Shown here piece by piece: positions 1 to 5,247 of a DNA stretch of 10,225 bases. This stretch comes from Actinomycetota bacterium (GTDB lineage: Bacteria > Actinomycetota > UBA4738): the NCBI GenBank assembly GCA_005885015.1, contig VAYG01000042.1, positions 1 to 10,225 on the forward strand, in the 5' to 3' direction. The translations under genes were made by a program, and so were the position numbers. The notes under the pieces were generated by a model, which was given only the letters and a program-made list of their open reading frames with translations, was not told the DNA's origin and did not search any database. Numbering within the stretch: position 1 is the first letter of the stretch; every line of letters begins with the position of its first letter.

Positions 1-78
1 TATGCAGCGCGATTGCGGGACGAGGTGCTCGAGCTCCGAAGGGAGCTCGCGGCCATGAGAGAAGCGGGCGTGCGGTAG
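1..78 (+). CDS. C-terminal tail of an unidentified protein (5' end outside window)
   Basis: Frame 1 is open from the first base to a TAG at 76-78 and encodes 25 residues. They are rich in Arg, Glu and Leu with hydrophobic residues at heptad-like spacing (LRDEVLELRRELAAM), which suggests the end of an alpha-helical or coiled-coil C terminus. The next gene starts 13 bases downstream on the same strand, so the two may share a transcript. Too little is present to name a family. The reading rests only on an open frame with coding-like composition, and a chance open frame cannot be excluded at this GC content. Confidence 0.4.
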   Translation, partial: YAARLRDEVLELRRELAAMREAGVR

Positions 79-91
79 TCTCGACCGGCCC

Positions 92-364
92 ATGTCGCGG
101 GAAGGCGGTGGCGGGTCCCTCCTGAGCACGGTCTGGATGATCCATGGCTACACAGGGGCCCGAACGGGAGTGGGAAACCCGGTCCTCGAGCTGGAGCTCT
201 TTGCCCATCCGCTGGGGGAGGTCCTCTTCTACTTCGTCGAACCTCCATTCATGTACGCCCGACAGACGCAATTCACGTTGGCCGCCGCCAACGCCATCAT
301 CCGGGACGAAGTGCTGGCCTGGGAATCCGCGATCCGGCTGGCGCAGGCACCCGGGCCGGCATGA
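92..364 (+). CDS. Small protein of unknown function, translationally coupled to the amidohydrolase
   Basis: I do not recognise this 90-residue protein. Its N terminus is Gly/Ser-rich and looks non-conserved. The part from about residue 30 looks more like a folded protein: a hydrophobic, aromatic stretch (EVLFYFVEPPFMYARQ, about residues 43-58) followed by a probable helix (about 62-84). It has no signal peptide, clear membrane segment or Cys pair. The ATG at 92 has no convincing Shine-Dalgarno sequence, and an in-frame ATG at 137 (residue 16) would remove the low-complexity start, so the true start is uncertain. Its TGA overlaps the ATG of the amidohydrolase (ATGA at 361-364), a classic coupling arrangement that implies co-expression and perhaps a shared pathway. 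A competing open frame at 144-551 runs into the amidohydrolase and has shadow-like Arg/Ser/Pro composition, so I favour this frame. Confidence 0.6.
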   Translation: MSREGGGGSLLSTVWMIHGYTGARTGVGNPVLELELFAHPLGEVLFYFVEPPFMYARQTQFTLAAANAIIRDEVLAWESAIRLAQAPGPA

Positions 365-1446
365 GCATCTTCGCCGTTCGTGCACCCCTGGCGTGGCTGG
401 GCCCGGGAAAGCTGGTCGAAGACGCGCTCGTCGTCATGGAACGGGGTCGAGTGGTGTTCGCCGGATCCTCGAAGCACCTCGCGGTGCGATTCGCGGGCGA
501 GGGCGGGTCCGAAACTCTGTCCGGCGAGTCGGCGCCGCCCGAGCCCGATGAGGAACTGCACGTCGACGGGTTCCTCATGCCTGGGGTCGTCGATCGGCAC
601 GTCCACATCGGGCTGTCCGATCCGGGGGCCGTCCTGGCCGGGGGCGTCACGGGGGTGCGCGATCTCGCGTGGCCCGCCGAAACGATCTTCTCGCTGGCGG
701 AGGCGTCCGAGAGTCCTTCGTTCAACGGCCCGCTGATCCGATGCGCGGGGCCGATGATCACCTGTACGGGCGGCTATCCGACCCGGTCCTCCTGGGCACC
801 CAAAGGAACGGGCGTCGAGGTACGCGGTTCGGCCGACGCCGCCGAGGCCGCACGAAATCTCCTCGCCGGCGGCGCAGCCGTGCTGAAGGTCGCCCTCAAC
901 GCCGACGCGGGGCCGACCCTCTCCGACGAGGAGCTCCTCGCAGTGTGCGAAGTCGGCCACGGGGCCGACGTCCCGGTCACCGCCCATTGCCAGGGACGCG
1001 GCCAGGTCCAGCGCGCCGTGGGGGCGGGGGTCGACGAGCTGGCCCACGCCCCATGGTCCGAGCGCCTGTCCGACGATCTCGTTCAGGCCATGGCCAAACG
1101 GATGAGGATCGTGTCGACCCTGGACATCCACTCGTTCGGCAAGGACACCCCAGAAGTCAGGATGGCCCTCGACAACCTTCGGCGATTCATCGCAGAAGGA
1201 GGGGCGGTCGCCTACGGCACCGACCTCGGGAACGGCCCCATTCCTCCCGGGATCCACGTCGGGGAGGTGTGGCACCTGTACCGCGCCGGGCTCTCCGCGG
1301 AGCGGCTGCTGCAGGCCCTGACCTATCGGCCGTTGGCAGCCGGGGAGCCAGCCGACCTCGTCGGTCTGGGCAGGAACCCCTTGGAGAACCTGGGCGCCCT
1401 GGGGGAGGTTCGTCTGGTCATCAGGGCCGGCCGCCGGGTGCGCTGA
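361..1446 (+). CDS. Metal-dependent amidohydrolase, imidazolonepropionase-like
   Basis: This 361-residue protein has the amidohydrolase-superfamily layout: a short N-terminal beta-sandwich strand region (LVVMERGRVVFAG, about 23-35), a TIM-barrel hydrolase, and a C-terminal return to the sandwich (ADLVGL, about 331-336, then RLVIRAGRRVR at the end). Candidate metal and catalytic residues are visible in order: H80 and H82 in RHVHIG, K176 in VLKVAL (position suits a bridging carbamylated lysine), H209 in TAHC, H229 in ELAHAP and D288 in YGTDLG. Family members hydrolyse C-N bonds in cyclic amides, imides or dipeptides; the substrate cannot be read from sequence. No signal peptide is seen, so it is probably cytoplasmic. 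The segment before ADLV is short (TYRPLAAGEPADLV), apparently lacking the usual PARxLGL...G loop found in many relatives. It starts inside the stop codon of the preceding small gene and ends with TGA. Confidence 0.93.
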   Translation: MSIFAVRAPLAWLGPGKLVEDALVVMERGRVVFAGSSKHLAVRFAGEGGSETLSGESAPPEPDEELHVDGFLMPGVVDRHVHIGLSDPGAVLAGGVTGVRDLAWPAETIFSLAEASESPSFNGPLIRCAGPMITCTGGYPTRSSWAPKGTGVEVRGSADAAEAARNLLAGGAAVLKVALNADAGPTLSDEELLAVCEVGHGADVPVTAHCQGRGQVQRAVGAGVDELAHAPWSERLSDDLVQAMAKRMRIVSTLDIHSFGKDTPEVRMALDNLRRFIAEGGAVAYGTDLGNGPIPPGIHVGEVWHLYRAGLSAERLLQALTYRPLAAGEPADLVGLGRNPLENLGALGEVRLVIRAGRRVR

Positions 1447-1492
1447 ACCGTCTCAGCGTGGCATGCACAAGTCGCGGGCTGTGGCATCCTGT

Positions 1493-1499
1493 GGAGGAG
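1493..1499 (+). promoter_or_regulatory. Strong Shine-Dalgarno-like GGAGGAG that complicates the start of the next gene
   Basis: GGAGGAG at 1493-1499 lies 6 bases before an in-frame TTG at 1506, an ideal ribosome-binding distance. It is 27 bases before the ATG at 1527, which has its own weaker GAGG at 1517-1520. Both starts are in the same frame and keep the lipoprotein signal. The TTG start would add seven residues (MTGPRTS) ahead of the signal peptide. This is seen in the sequence; which start is used is unresolved. Confidence 0.45.
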
Positions 1500-1526
1500 A
1501 CGACGTTGACTGGCCCGAGGACATCC

Positions 1527-2138
1527 ATGAACCGGACCCGGTTGATGCTCGCCGCCATCCTCGCCCTGGAGCTGCTTGCCGCCGCGTGTGGGGGCAGTGC
1601 GACCTTCAGACCCGTGGGGGCTGCCGGTTCCTCGTGCTTGGGGAACGACACGGGTGGTGACGCGGTCTCGCCGGCGGCAGGCGTCAAAGGGGGGACGCGT
1701 TGGCTCTTTCGCTGCGACCACCCCCCCGTGGCCTTCCGACAGTCCAGCGTCAAGCTCGCGAACCTGGTCGGCGACATCCACGGGCTGGGTACGGCCGGCC
1801 TCAAGTCCACTCCCGATGCGGCTGCCGTGGTCCTGGTGGAGGACGACCCGGCGGTCCCGTGGGGCACGCACCTTCACGGCGCCGAGCTGGCGATCTTCCG
1901 CGCCTTCGCGGGAGACAAGAGCATGGGGGCCTGGCTCATCCTCGTCACCGACGTCGTGGTCCACGGGTCCCAGGACCCGATTCCGCCCACCGCGTATCGG
2001 TGGTCGCGCGCCGAGGTGGTCACGTTCGTCTTGTGCGGCATGCCGCCGCTGGCGACCAATCCGTGCCACGACCGTTTCTGGAAGGCGGCTGATCAGATCG
2101 TCCTGGCTCCCGCGGGGGGCCAGCCGCACGGGAAGTAG
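1527..2138 (+). CDS. Putative lipoprotein of unknown function
   Basis: This encodes 203 residues with a short positive N terminus (MNRTR), a hydrophobic stretch, and Cys21 in a weak lipobox (LLAAAC, with Ala rather than Leu at -3) followed by GG. That suggests export and lipid anchoring on the outer face of the membrane. The mature part contains four further Cys (37, 63, 170, 180) that could form two disulfides, and conserved-looking patches such as WLFRCDHPP (59-67), THLHGAELAIF (114-124) and FVLCGMPP (167-174). I cannot assign a family. The gene lies 80 bases after the amidohydrolase on the same strand, so it may have its own promoter, although I see no convincing one. It ends in TAG and converges on the minus-strand aminotransferase with a 4-base gap. 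ATG 1527 was chosen because it gives a standard signal peptide; TTG 1506 is a serious alternative. Confidence 0.8.
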   Translation: MNRTRLMLAAILALELLAAACGGSATFRPVGAAGSSCLGNDTGGDAVSPAAGVKGGTRWLFRCDHPPVAFRQSSVKLANLVGDIHGLGTAGLKSTPDAAAVVLVEDDPAVPWGTHLHGAELAIFRAFAGDKSMGAWLILVTDVVVHGSQDPIPPTAYRWSRAEVVTFVLCGMPPLATNPCHDRFWKAADQIVLAPAGGQPHGK

Positions 2139-2142
2139 CGCG

Positions 2143-3288
2143 TCAGAGGATCTCGCGCAGCGCGTCGAACAGTCGGTCGATGTCGCCTTCGGTGTTGAAG
2201 AAATGCGGCGAGACGCGGATACCGTCCCCCCGATAATCGGTGCAGACGTCCCGGTCGAGCAGGGCGTGGCACACCTTCTCGGCCTCCGTCCCGACCCCGA
2301 TGTTGACCATCCCGCCTCGCGCGTTGCGGTCGCGCGGGGAGCGGACAGAGAGCCCGGCCTGATCGGCCCGGGCGATCAAGTAGTCGATGAGGTCCTGCTG
2401 CCGCTCCCGGATGGCAGCAGGACCGACCTCCGAGATGATGTCCAATCCACCCTGGGCGATGAACGCGATCGGCGCGGCCGGCGTGCCGTGCTCGAGCCGC
2501 CGGGCGGTGGCATGGTAGTCCAGGTGTTGCAGGTCGAACGAGAACGGCTCTTTGGTGGCGAACCACCCGGTGGTCAGTGGCTCCAGGCGGTTGAGAAGGC
2601 GCTGCCGGGCGTAGAGGAAGGTGAGCCCCGGCCCGCCGCATAGCCACTTCAGCACCCCCGCGGTGTAGAAGTCGCAGCCCAGCTCGTGGACGTCGACCGG
2701 CACGATCCCGGCCCCGTGGAAGTCGTCCACCACCGTCCACGCCCCGGCCTTCCTGGCCAGCCGGCAGACCTCCTTGGCGTCGAGCAGCGCGCTGGTCCGG
2801 TACAGCACGCGGTTCACGATGACCAGCGCGGTGTTCTCGTCGATGGCATCCCGATAGGCCTCGACCGGAACCGAGAGTCCGTCGGGCGAACCGAGGAAGA
2901 CCACCTCGGCCCCCCGGCGACGATGGGCGAGCGCGACGTGGCCGTCCGTCGGGAAGTCCAGTTCGGAGAGCACGATCTTCCTGCGTTTCCCGAAGTCGAT
3001 GCAGGACATGATGCTGGCCAGCGCCAGCGAGACGTTCACGGTGATGGCCAGCTCTTCTCGCGTGGCTCCGATCAACGCTGCGAACGTGTCCTTGACCCGC
3101 CCCATCTGGGGGAAGATGTGCTCCATCCACACGGGGTCGGGAGCGCCCTCGGTCGCCCACACGTCCATGTACTCCTGGAGATACCGGCTCGCGCGGGTGG
3201 ACACAGGACCGAGCGAGGCGCTGATGAGGTAGGCCTTCTTCTCGAGGACGGGGAACTCAGCCCGGTACGCCTCGACGTCGATCGCCAT
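2143..3288 (-). CDS. Class V PLP-dependent enzyme, kynureninase-like
   Basis: This 381-residue protein is a fold-type I PLP enzyme of the aminotransferase class V superfamily. The Schiff-base lysine is probably K214 in GVLKWLCGGPG, and the Asp that contacts the pyridine nitrogen is D188 in VVDDFHGAG, with H191 at the usual D-x-x-H/Q spacing. The order of later motifs resembles kynureninase more than cysteine desulfurase: GGPG after the lysine, TTGWFATKEPFSFD (239-252), a GTPAAP patch (268-273), then GLDIISEVG (281-289). The catalytic Cys loop of NifS/SufS-type desulfurases is not evident. Possible reactions include kynurenine cleavage, beta-elimination, epimerisation or transamination; I would not choose among them. 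ATG 3288 gives MAIDVEAYRAEFPVL, a normal family N terminus; the longer upstream reading enters the neighbour. It follows the 93-residue gene by 13 bases, so the two are probably one operon. No export signal is seen. Confidence 0.92.
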   Translation of the reverse strand: MAIDVEAYRAEFPVLEKKAYLISASLGPVSTRASRYLQEYMDVWATEGAPDPVWMEHIFPQMGRVKDTFAALIGATREELAITVNVSLALASIMSCIDFGKRRKIVLSELDFPTDGHVALAHRRRGAEVVFLGSPDGLSVPVEAYRDAIDENTALVIVNRVLYRTSALLDAKEVCRLARKAGAWTVVDDFHGAGIVPVDVHELGCDFYTAGVLKWLCGGPGLTFLYARQRLLNRLEPLTTGWFATKEPFSFDLQHLDYHATARRLEHGTPAAPIAFIAQGGLDIISEVGPAAIRERQQDLIDYLIARADQAGLSVRSPRDRNARGGMVNIGVGTEAEKVCHALLDRDVCTDYRGDGIRVSPHFFNTEGDIDRLFDALREIL

Positions 3289-3301
3289 CAGCGTTCCGCG
3301 C

Positions 3302-3583
3302 TCATTTCTCGTGTTTGGCCAGGTACTCGATGTACATGGGACGGAGGGCGTTCGCAAGCTCGCCCTCGCCCGCGTGAGTGAAGTCGTGGATCAACGGAAC
3401 GAGGTCGGCCACGCCGACATCGGCCTCGGCCTCCGGGAGGTTCCCGGTCGCTGCCTCGGCCACCGGGATCGTTTTGAGGAGCCGCCAGAGGAATCCGACG
3501 TCAAGCCGATGCTCTGCCAGCCGGAGGGCCCGGTCGTGCAGCTCCTTCGACGGCAGTTTGTCGAGGTCCTCCCGGGTGGACAC
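3302..3583 (-). CDS. Conserved-looking 93-residue protein of unknown function
   Basis: A GTG start at 3583 gives a 93-residue, mostly helical, acidic protein (STREDLDKLPSKELHD at the N terminus, MYIEYLAKHEK at the C terminus). The composition is clearly protein-like: amphipathic helices (ALRLAEHRLDVGFLWRLLKT, about 19-38), an acidic linker (NLPEAEADVG, 48-57) and LVPLIHDF (61-68). There is no signal peptide or membrane segment. I do not recognise the family. The Shine-Dalgarno sequence is weak (only an AGG about 11 bases upstream). The frame stays open much further upstream but becomes an Arg-rich shadow of the TolB-like gene, so the start must lie near here. Its stop is 13 bases before the kynureninase-like gene, so it is probably co-transcribed with that enzyme and could be a partner or chaperone-like accessory; that role is inference. 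Confidence 0.75.
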   Translation of the reverse strand: MSTREDLDKLPSKELHDRALRLAEHRLDVGFLWRLLKTIPVAEAATGNLPEAEADVGVADLVPLIHDFTHAGEGELANALRPMYIEYLAKHEK

Positions 3584-3627
3584 GACATGCAGCCTACGTG
3601 CCCGGAGGGCAGGGCGGCAAAGACCGT

Positions 3628-4644
3628 CTACCGCCCCCAGTCGGCGAACTGGGCATCGCTTCCGGTGCCGGTGATCGGGATCGGCGCCAGCCCGGTCCCG
3701 TCGGGGCGGATGACCTGGAGCCCCGGGGAGAACACGAGATACTGTCCGTCCGGAGACCAGTCGACGAACATGCCCATCTGCAGACTGAGCCGGTGCTGGC
3801 CCGACCCGTCGGCGTTCATCACGTAGATGGTCTGGTACGGGCCGATGTCCCCGGTGACTCGGCAATCGGGCGATGTGGAGTTGGAGCAATCGTCCCGGGT
3901 CGTCGAGTACGCGATCTTCCTCCCATCGGGCGACCAGGAAGGGAATCCATCTTCGCCGGGCGCGTCCGTCAGCTGCCTCAAGCCCGACCCATCCACGTTC
4001 ATCACGAAGATGTCGTAGTTGGGGTCGTTCCCGTGGGCCCCCGGCTGTTGGGACATGAACGCGATCCTGGTGCCGTCGGGCGATCCGGAGGGGTACTCGA
4101 CGTAGACGTCGTTCGGGATGACGTGGAGACCGGAGCCGTCCGCGTTGGCCGTGCAGCCGTGGAATCCGAACCCCAGATCGCGCGCGCAGTTCCACAGGAC
4201 CTTCCCGCTCGAGGTCCAGGCCGGACCCCAATCGTCGGCGGGGTCGCGGCTGACGTCGTGCTGGCCGGATCCGTTTGCGTTCATCACGTAGACCTCGTTG
4301 TTTCCGTCTCGCATGGACCGGAACGCGATCTTCGTTCCGTCCGGAGACCACGCAGGATCAAAGTCGTCGTGGCGGTTGGTGGTCAGTCGCCTCAGGCCGG
4401 AGCCGTTCGCGTTCACGACCCAGACATCGTCCGTGCCGCTCGAGAACGTGATCCTGCCGGTGAGAACCGATACGTCGATCGGCGATCCGATCGCGGCGCC
4501 GGCGGTCGAGGAAGAGGCAGGCGTCGGCGCGGGGAGGACGTGCTTCGGAGCCGATCGATGGGCTGTCGCCTGACCCCTGCAGGAAAGCAGCATCGCCAGG
4601 CTTCCCACGAGGGCCAAGGCTGGTCGGAGGTTGAGCCTGCCCAT
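3628..4644 (-). CDS. TolB-like six-bladed beta-propeller lipoprotein (PD40 repeats)
   Basis: This 338-residue protein has a lipoprotein signal (MGRLNLRPALALVGSLAMLL, then SC with Cys22; lipobox LLSC) and a Ser/Thr/Pro/Ala linker to about residue 55. The rest is a run of PD40/WD40-like blades. The strand motif N-x-[ND]-G-S-G recurs at about 78, 122, 167, 216 and 278, with a divergent RPDGTG near 313. The W-S-P-D-G motif occurs at 99, 237 and 296, with degenerate copies near 143 (WTSSG) and 186 (SGSPDG), and the protein closes with FADWGR. Six repeats fit a TolB C-terminal-type propeller. Such domains usually bind protein or glycan partners rather than catalyse. Two Cys pairs (153/164, 253/261) may be disulfides, in keeping with export. 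An AAAGGA sits 7 bases before the ATG (plus-strand bases 4652-4657). It is not tolB of a Tol-Pal system: the TolB N-terminal domain and the other tol genes are absent. Confidence 0.93.
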   Translation of the reverse strand: MGRLNLRPALALVGSLAMLLSCRGQATAHRSAPKHVLPAPTPASSSTAGAAIGSPIDVSVLTGRITFSSGTDDVWVVNANGSGLRRLTTNRHDDFDPAWSPDGTKIAFRSMRDGNNEVYVMNANGSGQHDVSRDPADDWGPAWTSSGKVLWNCARDLGFGFHGCTANADGSGLHVIPNDVYVEYPSGSPDGTRIAFMSQQPGAHGNDPNYDIFVMNVDGSGLRQLTDAPGEDGFPSWSPDGRKIAYSTTRDDCSNSTSPDCRVTGDIGPYQTIYVMNADGSGQHRLSLQMGMFVDWSPDGQYLVFSPGLQVIRPDGTGLAPIPITGTGSDAQFADWGR

Positions 4645-4722
4645 CAACCCATCCTTTCGCCCCTGGTACGAACTGGAGCCACGGGGGGTTCCCGGGTTCA
4701 GAGCACGTCGCATAATCAGCCA
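4645..4722 (+). promoter_or_regulatory. Divergent intergenic spacer with a probable -10 (CATAAT) for the 4723 gene
   Basis: These 78 bases separate two outward-facing lipoprotein genes, so both promoters must lie here or inside the genes. On the plus strand CATAAT at 4711-4716 resembles a -10 hexamer. The predicted start of transcription, 6-7 bases after it, falls on or next to the ATG at 4723, implying a leaderless or nearly leaderless mRNA. No good -35 is visible. A short direct repeat, GGGTTC at 4686-4691 and 4694-4699, could be an operator half-site pair, but it is brief and may be chance. The minus-strand promoter is not obvious. Confidence 0.4.
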
Positions 4723-5211
4723 ATGAAGGTGCGGGCTGGACCACTGCTCCCAGCTCTGGCGATCCTGATCGGCGGTTGCGCCCGGACGTCCGCCAGTCCA
4801 ACCACTCGGGGGACGAGCGATGCACCTAGGCCTTCCCAACCGATCAGTGCCGGGCATCAGCCGAAGCGCCTACCCGACATCGTGTTGAGGGGACACGCAA
4901 GGTCCGGAGCGCTGGGGCCGGTCAACGAACCGCTCAAGGACACCATCTCGTTCGACGATGCCCTCGGCTCGGCCAAGCGGGAAGATGAGCAGCCCGATGC
5001 CAAGACGGTCCAAGTGATTCTCGGGTCGGCCGACCCGAAGCCCCTCCACTGGGATTCGGAGGGCGACCTCTTCTACTTGATCAAGTGGGCCGGAGTCTGT
5101 ATTCCCCTGCACGGGCCACCGGGCTCATCTCTTCCTCCTTGCTATGAGGGCGACTGGGGAACGGTGATCGACGCGCACAGCGGGGCCTTCATCGTGGGGG
5201 GAACGCCCTGA
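4723..5211 (+). CDS. Small putative lipoprotein of unknown function
   Basis: This encodes 162 residues with a compact lipoprotein signal: MKVRAGPLLPALAIL followed by IGGC, Cys19 being the predicted lipidation site. A disordered Ser/Thr/Pro linker (about 20-50) follows. The C-terminal third looks folded: HWDSEGDLFYLIKWAGVC (109-126) and GDWGTVIDAHSGAFIVGG (143-160), with C126 and C140 positioned for a disulfide. The ending TVIDAHSGAFIVGG recalls the strand of PepSY-like or other small secreted domains that end in a V-D-x-x-[ST]-G turn, but this is only a resemblance and I do not assign a family. It is divergent from the TolB-like lipoprotein and ends 36 bases before uvrA on the same strand. 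uvrA appears to have its own promoter in that gap, so this gene need not share its regulation. Confidence 0.8.
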   Translation: MKVRAGPLLPALAILIGGCARTSASPTTRGTSDAPRPSQPISAGHQPKRLPDIVLRGHARSGALGPVNEPLKDTISFDDALGSAKREDEQPDAKTVQVILGSADPKPLHWDSEGDLFYLIKWAGVCIPLHGPPGSSLPPCYEGDWGTVIDAHSGAFIVGGTP

Positions 5212-5235
5212 TCCTGGCCTGTTGGCGGGCCTCGG

Positions 5236-5241
5236 TACAAT
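5236..5241 (+). promoter_or_regulatory. -10 element (TACAAT) giving a probably leaderless uvrA mRNA
   Basis: TACAAT at 5236-5241 matches the -10 consensus in five of six bases. The usual 6-7 base distance places the transcription start at 5247-5248, exactly at the GTG that begins UvrA. There is no Shine-Dalgarno sequence between the element and the GTG, which agrees with leaderless translation, common in Actinomycetota. No clear -35 is seen about 17 bases upstream. I looked for an actinobacterial LexA box (GAAC-N4-GTTC type) in the gap and found none. Confidence 0.6.
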
Positions 5242-5247
5242 GCCCGC

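Noticed and set aside
229..1275. Long minus-strand open frame across the amidohydrolase
   Set aside because: It is antisense to a clear enzyme with metal-binding motifs, has shadow-like Arg/Gly/Asp/His-rich composition and contains no recognisable domain.
1722..1728. Runs of seven C (also near 9114-9120) as possible frameshift sites
   Set aside because: The reading frames continue correctly through both runs with protein-like sequence on each side, so no frameshift is needed.
2138..2158. GCGCG...CGCGC inverted repeat between the convergent genes as a shared terminator
   Set aside because: The stem is only 5 bp with an 11-base loop, overlaps coding sequence and has no T-run; such repeats are expected by chance at this GC content.
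3628..4644. Calling the propeller gene tolB
   Set aside because: It has PD40 blades but no TolB N-terminal domain and no tolQ, tolR, tolA or pal neighbours; the resemblance is at the repeat level only.
5201..5247. LexA/SOS box upstream of uvrA
   Set aside because: GAAC occurs at 5201-5204, but no matching GTTC half-site lies at the required spacing.
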